Origin: Citrobacter freundii ATCC 8090 = MTCC 1658 = NBRC 12681
Lineage (GTDB): Bacteria > Pseudomonadota > Gammaproteobacteria > Enterobacterales > Enterobacteriaceae
DNA length: 64,000 bases
Assembly (NCBI RefSeq): GCF_011064845.1
Contig: NZ_CP049015.1
Span: 1,736,001 to 1,800,000 of the forward strand
Direction of reading: 5' to 3'
Made by a program: the position numbers and the translations under genes
The notes under the pieces: model-generated
Databases searched by the model: none
The model's input: only the letters and a program-made list of their open reading frames with translations
What the model was told of the DNA's origin: nothing
In this document: positions 33,833-45,301 of the stretch, piece after piece
How positions within the stretch are numbered: position 1 is the first letter of the stretch
Layout of the letters: each line of letters opens with the position of its first letter

Positions 33833-36097
33833 ATGAAAATAACAACGGTGAGTACGTGTGCATTATTCGGCATTCTCCCACTCATGCTATTACCTACGCT
33901 GCCAGGCATGTTGTGTATCGGCATTGTATTTTGTTTGGCATGTCTGCTCTGTTTTCTCCCCCACAAATATATACGTTCCGCCGGACTAACCCTGCTGTTT
34001 TTTCTTTGGGGAATCCTGGCTGCGAAAGAGGCTCTGTGGGCCGGTAATACGCTGCCTGCGAAAACCCAGCAAGCCATTGTGCAGATAACCGGAACTGACA
34101 ATATGACAACGCACTACGGCCAAATCACTCACCTTCAGGGGAGACGAATCTTTCCTGCACAAGGAATCGTCTTGTACGGACAGTATTTACCCGGTGATGT
34201 TTGTGCGGGTCAGACATGGGCGATGACATTGAAAGTCCGCGCCGTACACGGTCAATTAAACGAAGGCGGATTTGATAGCCAGCGTTACGCATTGGCGCAG
34301 CATCAACCGTTGACGGGGCGATTCTTACAGGCTTCGGTTATCACACCACAATGCAGTTTGCGTTCGCGATTTCTCGACTCATTGAAAACGGTACTCGCCG
34401 ACTATCCCTGGCAGCAGGTCATACTGGGTCTGGGAATGGGTGAGCGCTTGTCCGTGTCACAAGAGGTGAAAACGATTATGCGTGATACCGGCACGGCTCA
34501 TTTGATGGCTATCTCCGGGCTGCATATTGCGTTTGCTGCACTTCTGGCTGGCGGAATAATTCGCGCGGGACAATTTTTTATGCCCGCCAGATGGATTTGT
34601 TGGCAGGTTCCATTAGTGGGTGGGATTGTCTGCGCCACATTATATGCCTGGCTGACGGGGCTGCAACCCCCGGCATTACGAACGGTTGTTGCGCTGCTAG
34701 TCTGGGGGGCGCTAAGACTTAGCAGCAGGCAGTGGAGCGGATGGTCGGTATGGATCTGCTGTCTGGCAGCCATTCTGGTGGTGGATCCTGTTGCCGTTCT
34801 TTCGCAAAGTCTATGGTTGTCTGCATCCGCCGTTGCGGCACTGCTGTTCTGGTACCAATGGGTACCGCTCCCGGACTGGCCGCTGTCGCGTGCTGGTCGT
34901 CAATTTCTGGCTCTGGCTCATCTGCAATTGGGTATTACGCTTCTGCTTCTTCCCGTACAAATCGCATTGTTTCACGGTTTTAGTCTGACCTCGTTTCCGG
35001 CTAATTTGTTTGCCGTCCCTTTGGTCACGTTTGTTTCCGTACCCTTGATATTAGCAGGCATGATCGTGCATTTAGCCGGACTGGTGATGATTGAATCGAA
35101 TCTGTGGTATTTAGCGGATCGTTCTCTGGCGCTACTATTTTGGGGGCTCAGGAGCCTGCCTGAAGGGTGGATCAATATTGATGCACGCTGGCAATGGCTC
35201 GCATTTTTACCCGGAATGATGATTATCGCATGGCGACTAAATATCTTGCGTACGCTACCGGTGGTCTGTTTCTCTGCGCTACTTTTGCTGAGTGGGCCGC
35301 TTTGGCGTGCACCGCGTACAGATGTGTGGCAAGTGCATATGCTGGATGTCGGGCAGGGGCTGGCGATGGTGATTGTGCGTAATGGAAAAGCGCTGCTTTA
35401 CGATACCGGTCTGGCATGGCCTGAAGGCGATAGCGCGCAACAGCTGATTATTCCCTGGTTGCGTTGGCATAATCTGGAGCCGGAAGGGGTCATTTTAAGT
35501 CATGAACATATGGATCACCGGGGAGGGTTGCACTCCTTACAACAAGCCTGGCCATCACTATGGATAAGAAGTCCGCTAGGCTGGAAAGGACACCTCCCGT
35601 GTTTTCGCGGAGAACGTTGGCAATGGCAAGGGTTAACCTTCAGTGCGCACTGGCCTGTGCGTGGAAGTACAGGGCAGGGGAATAACCACTCCTGCGTGGT
35701 TAAAGTTGATGATGGGTATCAGAGTGTTCTGCTGACCGGTGATATTGAGTCTCCCGCTGAACAAAAAATGCTAAGTCACTACTGGCAGCATCTGCAGTCT
35801 ACGGTGATGCAGGTTCCGCATCATGGCAGCAATACTTCATCATCATTGGCACTCATTCAGCGAGTTGACGGGCAGGCCGCATTAGCCTCTTCATCCCGTT
35901 ACAACGCCTGGCGTCTGCCATCCTGGAAAGTGAAGCAACGTTATCGGAAACAAAATTATCAATGGCTGGATACACCACATCAGGGGCAGATTACGCTGGA
36001 TTTTTACCAAAAAAACTGGCGAATACACAGCTTGCGGGATCAGATTTTACCTCGTTGGTATCATCAGTGGTTTGGCGTGTCGGAGGATAACGGGTAG
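33833..36097 (+). CDS. ycaI: YcaI, ComEC/Rec2-family DNA uptake channel homologue
   Basis: A 754-residue membrane protein related to ComEC, the inner-membrane channel for transforming DNA. It has an N-terminal OB-like region, a competence domain with about ten membrane segments (roughly residues 200-490, including HLMAISGLHIAF) and a C-terminal metallo-beta-lactamase domain with SHEHMDHRGG. The ATG at 33833 lies six bases after GGGAGG; the preceding in-frame TTG is less well spaced. It is intact and of the same length as E. coli YcaI. It lies upstream of msbA by 36 bp. Confidence 0.94.
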   Translation: MKITTVSTCALFGILPLMLLPTLPGMLCIGIVFCLACLLCFLPHKYIRSAGLTLLFFLWGILAAKEALWAGNTLPAKTQQAIVQITGTDNMTTHYGQITHLQGRRIFPAQGIVLYGQYLPGDVCAGQTWAMTLKVRAVHGQLNEGGFDSQRYALAQHQPLTGRFLQASVITPQCSLRSRFLDSLKTVLADYPWQQVILGLGMGERLSVSQEVKTIMRDTGTAHLMAISGLHIAFAALLAGGIIRAGQFFMPARWICWQVPLVGGIVCATLYAWLTGLQPPALRTVVALLVWGALRLSSRQWSGWSVWICCLAAILVVDPVAVLSQSLWLSASAVAALLFWYQWVPLPDWPLSRAGRQFLALAHLQLGITLLLLPVQIALFHGFSLTSFPANLFAVPLVTFVSVPLILAGMIVHLAGLVMIESNLWYLADRSLALLFWGLRSLPEGWINIDARWQWLAFLPGMMIIAWRLNILRTLPVVCFSALLLLSGPLWRAPRTDVWQVHMLDVGQGLAMVIVRNGKALLYDTGLAWPEGDSAQQLIIPWLRWHNLEPEGVILSHEHMDHRGGLHSLQQAWPSLWIRSPLGWKGHLPCFRGERWQWQGLTFSAHWPVRGSTGQGNNHSCVVKVDDGYQSVLLTGDIESPAEQKMLSHYWQHLQSTVMQVPHHGSNTSSSLALIQRVDGQAALASSSRYNAWRLPSWKVKQRYRKQNYQWLDTPHQGQITLDFYQKNWRIHSLRDQILPRWYHQWFGVSEDNG

Positions 36098-36133
36098 AAT
36101 ATGCGGCTATTCTAACAAATGCTGGTTTTTTGA

Positions 36134-37882
36134 ATGCATAACGATAAAGATCTCTCTACGTGGCAGACGTTTCGCCGACTATGGCCAACCATAGCGCCTT
36201 TTAAATCGGGTCTGATCGTGGCGGGTATAGCGTTAGTCCTTAACGCGGCCAGCGATACCTTCATGTTATCGCTCCTTAAACCATTACTGGATGATGGTTT
36301 TGGTAAAACGGATCGTTCGGTGCTGCTGTGGATGCCGCTGGTGGTCATTGGGCTGATGATAGTTCGTGGCTTAACCAGTTATGTCTCCAGCTACTGTATC
36401 TCATGGGTGTCAGGCAAAGTGGTCATGACCATGCGTCGCCGCCTGTTTGGTCATATGATGGGCATGCCAGTCTCCTTTTTTGATAAACAGTCTACAGGTA
36501 CGCTGTTGTCACGTATTACCTATGATTCAGAGCAGGTCGCGTCATCGTCTTCCGGCGCGCTGATCACCGTGGTACGTGAAGGGGCATCAATCATTGGTCT
36601 GTTTATCATGATGTTCTATTACAGCTGGCAGCTGTCACTGATCCTGATTGTACTGGCGCCAATTGTGTCAGTGGCGATCCGTGTGGTTTCCAAGCGCTTT
36701 CGTAGCATCAGTAAAAACATGCAAAACACTATGGGGCAGGTTACGACCAGTGCGGAGCAGATGCTGAAAGGCCACAAAGAAGTTCTGATTTTTGGTGGTC
36801 AGGAAGTCGAAACCAAGCGCTTTGATAAGGTCAGCAACAAGATGCGTTTGCAGGGTATGAAGATGGTTTCCGCTTCTTCTATCTCTGACCCTATCATCCA
36901 GTTGATTGCGTCTCTGGCTCTGGCCTTCGTGTTATATGCGGCCAGCTTCCCAAGCGTAATGGAAAACCTGACGGCAGGGACAATTACTGTTGTCTTCTCC
37001 TCAATGATCGCGCTGATGCGTCCGTTGAAATCGCTGACCAACGTCAACGCGCAGTTCCAGCGCGGTATGGCGGCGTGCCAGACCTTGTTTACTATTCTGG
37101 ATAGCGAACAGGAGAAAGATGAAGGTAAACGTGTTATCGAGCGTGCTACCGGCGATCTCGAGTTCCGCAACGTGACTTTCACCTATCCGGGGCGTGAAGT
37201 ACCGGCTCTGCGTAACATCAACCTGAATATTCCCGCGGGTAAAACCGTTGCTCTGGTTGGCCGTTCGGGCTCAGGGAAATCCACCATCGCCAGCCTGATT
37301 ACGCGCTTCTACGATATTGATGAAGGGCAGATTCTGATGGATGGACACGATCTGCGCGAATATACCCTGGCATCCCTGCGCGATCAGGTTGCGTTGGTTT
37401 CGCAGAATGTGCACTTGTTTAACGATACGGTTGCCAACAACATCGCCTACGCGCGTACCGATATGTACAGCCGTGAGCAGATCGAAAAAGCGGCACAGAT
37501 GGCCTACGCCATGGATTTCATCAACAAGATGGATAATGGTCTGGATACGGTGATTGGTGAAAACGGCGTCCTGCTTTCCGGCGGACAACGTCAGCGTATC
37601 GCTATCGCCCGTGCCTTGTTGCGTGACAGCCCAATTCTGATCCTTGATGAAGCAACATCAGCTCTTGATACCGAATCTGAACGTGCGATTCAGTCTGCGC
37701 TGGATGAGCTACAGAAAAACCGTACTTCTCTGGTCATTGCTCACCGTCTTTCAACCATTGAACAAGCCGACGAAATCATCGTGGTGGAGGATGGTCTGAT
37801 TGTCGAGCGCGGAACCCATAGCGACCTGATTGAGCAGCGCGGGGTCTATGCGCAATTACACAAAATGCAATTCGGTCAATGA
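36134..37882 (+). CDS. msbA: Lipid A/phospholipid flippase MsbA
   Basis: A 582-residue homodimeric ABC exporter that flips core-lipid A across the inner membrane; it is essential. Six membrane segments (about residues 20-310) precede the nucleotide-binding domain, with Walker [10 protein letters not shown], signature LLSGGQRQR and Walker [13 protein letters not shown]. Length equals that of E. coli MsbA. It overlaps lpxK by four bases (ATGA), so translation of the two is probably coupled. Confidence 0.98.
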   Translation: MHNDKDLSTWQTFRRLWPTIAPFKSGLIVAGIALVLNAASDTFMLSLLKPLLDDGFGKTDRSVLLWMPLVVIGLMIVRGLTSYVSSYCISWVSGKVVMTMRRRLFGHMMGMPVSFFDKQSTGTLLSRITYDSEQVASSSSGALITVVREGASIIGLFIMMFYYSWQLSLILIVLAPIVSVAIRVVSKRFRSISKNMQNTMGQVTTSAEQMLKGHKEVLIFGGQEVETKRFDKVSNKMRLQGMKMVSASSISDPIIQLIASLALAFVLYAASFPSVMENLTAGTITVVFSSMIALMRPLKSLTNVNAQFQRGMAACQTLFTILDSEQEKDEGKRVIERATGDLEFRNVTFTYPGREVPALRNINLNIPAGKTVALVGRSGSGKSTIASLITRFYDIDEGQILMDGHDLREYTLASLRDQVALVSQNVHLFNDTVANNIAYARTDMYSREQIEKAAQMAYAMDFINKMDNGLDTVIGENGVLLSGGQRQRIAIARALLRDSPILILDEATSALDTESERAIQSALDELQKNRTSLVIAHRLSTIEQADEIIVVEDGLIVERGTHSDLIEQRGVYAQLHKMQFGQ

Positions 37883-38856
37883 TCGCACGTATCTGGTCTG
37901 GTGAATCGCCGCTGTGGCGATTGTTACTTCCACTCTCCTGGCTTTATGGCCTGGTGAGTGGCGGGATCCGCCTATGCTACAAGCTTGGGCTGAAACGCGC
38001 TTGGCGCGCGCCAGTACCGGTTGTGGTGGTCGGAAACCTTACAGCCGGCGGCAATGGCAAAACACCGGTGGTGATTTGGCTGGTTGAACAACTGCAGCAA
38101 CGCGGGATTCGCGTGGGCGTGGTGTCGCGTGGTTACGGCGGGAAAGCGGCTGCTTACCCGTTGTTATTGACCGCAGAGACCACTACCGCAGAAGCGGGTG
38201 ATGAACCTGTGCTGATCGCCCAACGTACCGGCGTGCCGGTAGCGGTATCCCCGGTAAGATCGGATGCGGTAAAAGCCATTTTGGCCCAACATGACGTGCA
38301 GATTATTGTGACCGACGATGGGCTACAGCACTATCGTCTGGCGCGAGATGTTGAAATCGTGGTTATTGACGGCGAACGTCGGTTTGGCAACGGCTGGTGG
38401 CTTCCCGCTGGTCCAATGCGGGAACGCGCAGGTCGCTTAAAATCGGTGGATGCGACTATTGTTAACGGTGGCGTTGCGCAACCAGGTGAAATCCCTATGC
38501 GACTTGAACCGGGGCTGGCCGTTAATTTACGTACAGGCGAACGCCGTGATGTAGCGCAATTGCCCAATATTGTCGCCATGGCGGGCATTGGTCACCCTCC
38601 GCGTTTTTTTGCCACGCTGAAAGCATGCGGTGCCAGCGTGCAAAAAAGCATTGCGCTGGCAGACCATCAGTCTCTGACCTACAGTGACGTCAGTGCGTTT
38701 GTAAACGCCGGGCAAACGCTGGTGATGACGGAAAAAGATGCGGTTAAGTGCCGGGCATTTGCCGATGAAAACTGGTGGTATTTACCTGTTGACGCACATT
38801 TGTCAGGCGATCGGCCTGACGTGTTGCTGGATAGCTTAATCTCGCTGACTCGCTAA
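37879..38856 (+). CDS. lpxK: Tetraacyldisaccharide 4'-kinase
   Basis: A 325-residue membrane-associated kinase that phosphorylates the 4' position of tetraacyldisaccharide 1-phosphate, the sixth step of lipid A synthesis. An N-terminal membrane helix (about residues 12-32) precedes the P-loop [12 protein letters not shown] near 55-66. The family sequence [13 protein letters not shown] follows. It is about three residues shorter than E. coli LpxK as I recall it. The ATG overlaps the msbA stop. The two gene products act in sequence on lipid A. Confidence 0.97.
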   Translation: MIARIWSGESPLWRLLLPLSWLYGLVSGGIRLCYKLGLKRAWRAPVPVVVVGNLTAGGNGKTPVVIWLVEQLQQRGIRVGVVSRGYGGKAAAYPLLLTAETTTAEAGDEPVLIAQRTGVPVAVSPVRSDAVKAILAQHDVQIIVTDDGLQHYRLARDVEIVVIDGERRFGNGWWLPAGPMRERAGRLKSVDATIVNGGVAQPGEIPMRLEPGLAVNLRTGERRDVAQLPNIVAMAGIGHPPRFFATLKACGASVQKSIALADHQSLTYSDVSAFVNAGQTLVMTEKDAVKCRAFADENWWYLPVDAHLSGDRPDVLLDSLISLTR

Positions 38857-38857
38857 C

Positions 38858-38882
38858 TGATTCACGCTGCGGCAGCGAATCA
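38858..38882 (+). other. Hairpin between lpxK and ycaQ
   Basis: TGATTC (38858-38863) pairs with GAATCA (38877-38882) around an inner GCTGC/GCAGC stem. No T tract follows, so termination is doubtful; it lies directly after the lpxK stop. Confidence 0.4.
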
Positions 38883-38897
38883 TTTATGAGGCCATAG

Positions 38898-40130
38898 ATG
38901 TCGTTGCCGCACCTTTCTCTGACGGATGCCCGTCATCTTCACCTTGCCGCTCAAGGTCTGCTGAAAAAAACACGCCGTCGGGCAACCCCGGCAGATATTC
39001 TCGCGACTATTTCGCGCATGTCGTTACTGCAAATCGATACCATCAATATTGTGGCGCGAAGTCCTTACCTGGTGCTGTTTAGTCGTTTAGGCGATTATTC
39101 ACCCCAATGGCTGGACGACTCGTTACAGCAGGGCGAACTGATGGAATACTGGGCGCACGAGGCCTGCTTTTTGCCGCGCAGCGATTTTATGCTGATACGT
39201 CACCGCATGCTGGCCCCGGAGAATATGGGCTGGAAGTATAAAGCGGCGTGGATGAAAGAACATGCTCATGAAATTGAGCAACTGCTCCAGCACATCCAGC
39301 ATAACGGACCGGTACGATCTGCTGATTTTGAGCATCCACGCAAGGGGAGCAGCGGCTGGTGGGAATGGAAACCGCAAAAGCGTCATCTTGAAGGGCTGTT
39401 CACTGCCGGGAAAGTGATGGTGGTGGAACGGCGTAATTTCCAGCGCGTGTATGATTTAACCCATCGCGTCATGCCACACTGGGACGATGAACGCGACCCA
39501 CTTTCACAGGAAGATGCTGAAAGCGTCATGCTGGATAACAGCGCCCGTAGTCTGGGGATTTTCCGCGAACAATGGCTGGCAGACTACTATCGCCTGAAGC
39601 GCCCGGCGCTAAAAAACTGGTGCAACGAACGGGCGGAACAGCAACAGATTATTCCTGTCGACGTTGAAGGGCTGGGAACGCTGTGGCTGCATAGCCACCT
39701 TCAGCCGCTACTCGAACAGGCGCTGGCGGGCAAATTAACGGCGACCCACAGCGCAGTGTTATCGCCTTTTGATCCGGTGGTTTGGGATCGTAAACGGGCA
39801 GAGCAGCTATTCGATTTTAGCTACCGGCTGGAGTGTTACACGCCAGCACCAAAACGTCAGTACGGTTATTTCGTCTTGCCGTTGCTGCACCGCGGGCAGT
39901 TGGTTGGGCGAATGGATGCCAAAATGCACCGTAAAACGGGCGTGCTGGACGTGATTTCGCTGTGGTTACAGGATGGGGTTAAGCCTGGGGTGACTTTGCA
40001 AAAAGGATTGTTTCAGGCGATTGACGATTTTGCCCGCTGGCAACTGGCAACACGCGTGACGCTGGGACGTTATCCTGAAGGTTTATTTGCTGATGCACGC
40101 CGTGGTTGGGAAATAGACCCAGCCCATTAA
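38898..40130 (+). CDS. ycaQ: YcaQ, interstrand-crosslink DNA glycosylase
   Basis: A 410-residue protein of the HTH_42/AlkZ superfamily. E. coli YcaQ unhooks DNA interstrand crosslinks, such as those made by nitrogen mustards, using the catalytic motif QxD, visible here as QID in RMSLLQIDTINIVARSPY. Three winged-helix domains are expected over the length. Length equals that of the E. coli protein. It lies between lpxK and ycaR in an otherwise envelope-related cluster, with 41 bp to lpxK. Confidence 0.94.
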   Translation: MSLPHLSLTDARHLHLAAQGLLKKTRRRATPADILATISRMSLLQIDTINIVARSPYLVLFSRLGDYSPQWLDDSLQQGELMEYWAHEACFLPRSDFMLIRHRMLAPENMGWKYKAAWMKEHAHEIEQLLQHIQHNGPVRSADFEHPRKGSSGWWEWKPQKRHLEGLFTAGKVMVVERRNFQRVYDLTHRVMPHWDDERDPLSQEDAESVMLDNSARSLGIFREQWLADYYRLKRPALKNWCNERAEQQQIIPVDVEGLGTLWLHSHLQPLLEQALAGKLTATHSAVLSPFDPVVWDRKRAEQLFDFSYRLECYTPAPKRQYGYFVLPLLHRGQLVGRMDAKMHRKTGVLDVISLWLQDGVKPGVTLQKGLFQAIDDFARWQLATRVTLGRYPEGLFADARRGWEIDPAH

Positions 40131-40181
40131 GCGATTATGTTAATATTTACGGATTCACAATCCGGTCCATCTGGAGGAACT

Positions 40182-41107
<926 letters not shown>

Positions 41108-41271
41108 TTTTTCTCACGGCACTCCCCCATATTGATGCGTATTTTTGGGAGGAGTGTCGTATCGTTGCGCTTTCCCTCAACTTTTCTTTTCATCAATTGA
41201 TCTCATCCGGGTGACATCTGTCTGCCCGACGCTCATTATGAAAGCAGTAGCATTTATGAGGGCAATCTGAA

Positions 41272-42165
41272 ATGGAACAGTTGCGTGCCGAACTCAGCCA
41301 CCTGCTGGGCGAAAAACTCAGTCGTATAGAATGCGTGAATGAAAAAGTGGATACGGCCCTGTGGTCACTGTACGACAGCCAGGGAAATCCGATGCCGCTG
41401 ATGGCGAGAAGTTTCACCACGCCAGGTATGGCGCAGCAACTGGCATGGAAAACCTCCATGTTAGCGCGCAGCGGTACGGTGCGTATGCCCGTCATTTACG
41501 GGGTCTTAACCCACGAAGAGCATCCCGGCCCCGATGTGTTACTGCTTGAGCGTTTACGGGGTGTGCCGGTGGAAGCGCCAGCCCGAACGCCCGAACGCTG
41601 GGAACATTTAAAAGATCAGATCGTAGAAGGTCTGCTGTCATGGCATCGGCAGGATAGCCGTGGCTGCGTGGGAATGGTGGATAACACGCAAGAGAATATC
41701 TGGCCATCCTGGTATCGCCAGCGTGTTGAGGTGCTGTGGACCACGTTAAATCAGTTCAACAATACTGGCTTGACGATGCAGGATAAGCGGATCCTGTTTC
41801 GTACCCGTGAGTGTTTACCCGCTTTATTTGAAGGATTCAATGATAACTGCGTACTGATCCACGGTAATTTCAGTTTACGTAGCATGCTCAAAGACGCCCG
41901 TAGCGATCAGCTACTGGCCATGGTGGGACCGGGGTTGATGCTGTGGGCGCCCAGAGAGTATGAATTGTTCCGTTTAATGGATAACGCGCTGGCGGAAAGC
42001 CTGCTTTGGCAATACCTGCAACGCGCGCCCGTGGCGGAGTCCTTCATCTGGCGGCGCTGGCTGTATGTGTTATGGGATGAGGTGGCGCAACTGGTCAACA
42101 CCGGACGTTTTAATCGCACCAACTTTGACCTGGCAACGAAATCACTGCTGCCGTGGCTCGCCTGA
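41272..42165 (+). CDS. ycbJ: YcbJ, kinase-fold protein of unknown function
   Basis: A 297-residue protein resembling the aminoglycoside phosphotransferase/choline kinase fold, length as in E. coli YcbJ. The place of the catalytic motif HGDxxxxN is taken by H197-G198-N199 followed by FSLRSM, so the usual catalytic aspartate is an asparagine. Downstream, the magnesium-binding aspartate motif is replaced by VGPGLMLWAPREYEL. This suggests a pseudokinase, or another activity on the same fold. The gene stands alone between kdsB and a BIME. Confidence 0.88.
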   Translation: MEQLRAELSHLLGEKLSRIECVNEKVDTALWSLYDSQGNPMPLMARSFTTPGMAQQLAWKTSMLARSGTVRMPVIYGVLTHEEHPGPDVLLLERLRGVPVEAPARTPERWEHLKDQIVEGLLSWHRQDSRGCVGMVDNTQENIWPSWYRQRVEVLWTTLNQFNNTGLTMQDKRILFRTRECLPALFEGFNDNCVLIHGNFSLRSMLKDARSDQLLAMVGPGLMLWAPREYELFRLMDNALAESLLWQYLQRAPVAESFIWRRWLYVLWDEVAQLVNTGRFNRTNFDLATKSLLPWLA

Positions 42166-42182
42166 CTATCCCGTTACGGCAT

Positions 42183-42275
42183 TGCCGGATGGCGGCGTGA
42201 GCGCCTTATCCGGCCTACAATTCTGCGCTGAACGCCTGGGGCTGATAAGCCGCGTTAGCGTCGCCGTCAGGCAAT
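42183..42275. repeat. BIME between ycbJ and elyC
   Basis: A typical REP (GCCGGATGGCGGCGTGAGCG... to CGGCCTAC, 42183-42218) is followed by a degenerate inverted unit ending in GCCGTCAGGCA. It fills the gap between the two convergent genes. Confidence 0.85.
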
Positions 42276-42282
42276 ATTTCTG

Positions 42283-43047
42283 TCAGTGCTCCGATCCCTT
42301 TAACCACTGCCAGATGCGACCCAATGTTTCGTAACCAACACGATCGCTATGCATCAACCAGACGGGAGAGGGGATCGCGCGCTCCCACGGATTTAGCGGT
42401 GAATCAATTGCTAACTGATTAGCCGGCGCGGGCAACGGGTGTAGTCCAGCTTGTTGGAAGAAAATCATTGCTCGTGGTAAGTGCGATGCGGAGGTCACCA
42501 GCAGGAACGGCGCGCTGCCGATGGCCTGCTTAACTGCTGCGGCTTCTTCTTCAGTATCTTTAGGTTTATCCAGCGTGATGATATCACCGGGTGGCACACC
42601 CAGTGACTGCGCTACGCGGGCTCCCGCTTCTGCAGTACTGACGTTATTGCTCTTTGCCGCAGCACCGGTAAAGATAAGCTTCGATCCCGGATTAGCACGC
42701 CAGAGGCGAATACCTTCATTCAGACGCGGAAGACTGTTGCTGATTAGGTTTGAACTTGGTGCCCACTGAGGATTCCAGGTATACCCTCCGCCCAGCACCA
42801 CAATGTATTCCACTTTTTGTGTATCCTGCCAGGTTGGATAGCTGTCCTCAATCGGTTTCAGTAGGCTATCAGCGACGGGTTGCAAGCTAAGAAGTAACAG
42901 CGCCAGCCAACTCAGGCTAATGCACACTTTCCCTGTTTTTTGAAAGCGGCTAAACCAGAGCAGCGCCAGGCCTATACCCATGATAATGAGCATTAGCGGA
43001 AGTGGCAGCATCATACCGCCAATCACTTTCTTCAGCGTAAAAAGCAT
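42283..43047 (-). CDS. elyC: ElyC, DUF218 envelope biogenesis factor
   Basis: A 254-residue inner-membrane protein with two N-terminal membrane segments (about residues 12-31 and 41-60) and a periplasmic DUF218 domain containing VVLGGGYTWNP and LLVTSASHLPRAM. E. coli ElyC (YcbC) maintains peptidoglycan synthesis at low temperature and affects use of the undecaprenyl carrier. It ends GSEH, about five residues shorter than the E. coli protein I recall. It is transcribed convergently with ycbJ and divergently from cmoM. Confidence 0.94.
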   Translation of the reverse strand: MLFTLKKVIGGMMLPLPLMLIIMGIGLALLWFSRFQKTGKVCISLSWLALLLLSLQPVADSLLKPIEDSYPTWQDTQKVEYIVVLGGGYTWNPQWAPSSNLISNSLPRLNEGIRLWRANPGSKLIFTGAAAKSNNVSTAEAGARVAQSLGVPPGDIITLDKPKDTEEEAAAVKQAIGSAPFLLVTSASHLPRAMIFFQQAGLHPLPAPANQLAIDSPLNPWERAIPSPVWLMHSDRVGYETLGRIWQWLKGSEH

Positions 43048-43182
43048 CCTTTTTGGTTCCTTTTTTAACCATACAGCAGGGGATCTGCAGCGATATTACA
43101 CCAGGAAGGTTCATTCTCGGCGTGGGTGTGACAAAATAGCGGTTTTACTTAGTCACCCTAAAGCCAGCATGTGGAGAGCCTG

Positions 43183-43986
43183 ATGCGGGATCGCAATTTT
43201 GATGACATTGCAGAGAAGTTTTCCCGTAACATTTACGGCACCACTAAAGGTCAGCTTCGCCAGACGATCCTCTGGCAGGATCTGGACAAACTTCTTGCCG
43301 ACTACGCGGGCAAGACATTGCGTGTGCTTGATGCGGGTGGCGGAGAAGGGCAGACAGCCATTCTGATGGCGCAGCGGGGCCATCACGTTACCTTGTGCGA
43401 TCTTTCTGCTGAGATGGTGGCGCGAGCGCAACGGGCGGCAGAAGAGCAAGGTGTGAGCGACAACATGCATTTTATACATTGTGCCGCTCAGGATATCCCA
43501 CAGCATTTGGATTCTCAGGTTGATCTGATATTGTTTCATGCTGTGCTGGAATGGGTGGCCGATCCACAAGCCGTCTTAAAAACATTGTGGTCGATGTTAC
43601 GCCCGGGCGGTGCTTTATCGCTGATGTTCTACAATGCAAATGGCCTGTTGATGCGTAATGTGTTGGTCGGTAATTTCGGCTATGTACAGCAGGGAATGTA
43701 TAAAAAGAAACGGCGCACGTTGTCTCCCGATTTCCCGCGCGACCCTCAGCAGGTCTATGGCTGGCTGGAGGAGATTGGCTGGGAGATAACCGGTAAAACG
43801 GGCGTGAGGGTGTTTCATGATTATCTGCGTGATAAACAAAAACAGCATGACTGTTTTGATGCTTTAACAGAAATAGAAACGCGCTATTGCCGCCAGGAAC
43901 CGTATATCAGCCTTGGGCGCTATATTCATGTCACCGCGATTAAACGTCCGGCCCGAGCCGCAGATGCAAGGATAACCTATGAGTGA
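43183..43986 (+). CDS. cmoM: tRNA uridine-5-oxyacetic acid methyltransferase CmoM
   Basis: A 267-residue SAM methyltransferase (formerly SmtA) that methylates cmo5U34 to the methyl ester in some tRNAs. The SAM motif [12 protein letters not shown] and the later [12 protein letters not shown] are visible. The ATG at 43183 is six bases after GGAG; the GTG at 43171 would put that site inside the gene. The C-terminal tail differs from and is longer than that of E. coli. Its end overlaps mukF by eight bases, so cmoM-mukFEB is one operon, as in relatives. Confidence 0.95.
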   Translation: MRDRNFDDIAEKFSRNIYGTTKGQLRQTILWQDLDKLLADYAGKTLRVLDAGGGEGQTAILMAQRGHHVTLCDLSAEMVARAQRAAEEQGVSDNMHFIHCAAQDIPQHLDSQVDLILFHAVLEWVADPQAVLKTLWSMLRPGGALSLMFYNANGLLMRNVLVGNFGYVQQGMYKKKRRTLSPDFPRDPQQVYGWLEEIGWEITGKTGVRVFHDYLRDKQKQHDCFDALTEIETRYCRQEPYISLGRYIHVTAIKRPARAADARITYE

Positions 43987-45301
43987 ATTTTCCCAGACAG
44001 TCCCCGAACTGGTTGCCTGGGCCAGAAAAAATGACTTCTCCATCTCTCTGCCGGTAGACAGACTTTCGTTCCTGCTGGCGGTCGCCACATTGAACGGTGA
44101 GCGACTTGACGGTGAGATGAGTGAAGGTGAACTGGTGGATGCGTTCCGCCATGTGAGTGATGCGTTTGAGCAAACCAGCGAAACCATCGGCGTCCGCGCC
44201 AACAACGCGATCAACGATATGGTGCGTCAACGTCTGCTGAACCGCTTTACCAGCGAGCAGGCTGAAGGCAACGCCATTTACCGTTTAACGCCGCTCGGGA
44301 TTGGCATCACAGATTACTATATTCGTCAGCGCGAGTTCTCTACGCTGCGTCTTTCCATGCAACTGTCGATTGTTGCAGGCGAACTGAAGCGCGCGGCGGA
44401 TGCGGCAGCGGAAGGTGGCGATGAGTTCCACTGGCACCGCAACGTCTATGCGCCATTGAAATACTCGGTGGCGGAGATTTTCGACAGTATCGATCTGACC
44501 CAGCGCATCATGGATGAACAGCAGCAGCAGGTAAAAGACGACATCGCACAGTTGCTAAACAAAGACTGGCGGGCGGCGATTTCCAGCTGTGAACTGTTGC
44601 TTTCTGAAACGTCTGGTACGCTGCGTGAACTGCAGGATACGCTGGAGGCGGCGGGGGATAAGCTACAGGCTAACCTGTTACGCATCCAGGACGCCACAAT
44701 GACGCATGATGATTTGCATTTTGTTGATCGGCTGGTGTTTGATTTACAAAGCAAGCTCGACCGCATTATTAGCTGGGGTCAGCAGTCCATTGACTTGTGG
44801 ATCGGCTACGATCGTCATGTGCATAAATTTATCCGTACCGCGATCGATATGGATAAAAACCGCGTCTTCGCCCAGCGTCTGCGTCAGTCCGTGCAGACCT
44901 ACTTTGACGACCCATGGGCGCTGACCTATGCCAACGCCGATCGTCTGCTGGATATGCGTGACGAGGAGATGGTGCTGCGTGACGAAGAGGTCACCGGTGA
45001 ACTTCCGGAAGATCTGGAATATGAAGAATTTAACGAGATCCGTGAACAACTGGCGGCGATCATCGAAGAACAGCTGGCTATCTACAAATCCAGACAAACA
45101 CCACTGGATCTCGGTTTGGTAGTGCGCGAGTATCTGGCGCAATACCCACGTGCGCGTCATTTCGACGTCGCGCGTATTGTTATCGATCAGGCGGTACGCC
45201 TTGGCGTAGCGCAAGCAGACTTCACCGGACTGCCAGCCAAATGGCAGCCGATTAATGATTACGGAGCCAAGGTACAGGCGCATGTCATTGACAAATATTG
45301 A
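43979..45301 (+). CDS. mukF: Chromosome condensin kleisin MukF
   Basis: A 440-residue kleisin of the MukBEF condensin, needed to organise and segregate the chromosome. It has an N-terminal winged-helix dimerisation domain (about residues 1-120), a helical middle region that contacts MukB and MukE, and a C-terminal winged helix that binds the MukB head. The sequence appears almost identical to E. coli MukF at the same length. It overlaps cmoM by 8 bp and mukE by 20 bp. Confidence 0.98.
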   Translation: MSEFSQTVPELVAWARKNDFSISLPVDRLSFLLAVATLNGERLDGEMSEGELVDAFRHVSDAFEQTSETIGVRANNAINDMVRQRLLNRFTSEQAEGNAIYRLTPLGIGITDYYIRQREFSTLRLSMQLSIVAGELKRAADAAAEGGDEFHWHRNVYAPLKYSVAEIFDSIDLTQRIMDEQQQQVKDDIAQLLNKDWRAAISSCELLLSETSGTLRELQDTLEAAGDKLQANLLRIQDATMTHDDLHFVDRLVFDLQSKLDRIISWGQQSIDLWIGYDRHVHKFIRTAIDMDKNRVFAQRLRQSVQTYFDDPWALTYANADRLLDMRDEEMVLRDEEVTGELPEDLEYEEFNEIREQLAAIIEEQLAIYKSRQTPLDLGLVVREYLAQYPRARHFDVARIVIDQAVRLGVAQADFTGLPAKWQPINDYGAKVQAHVIDKY

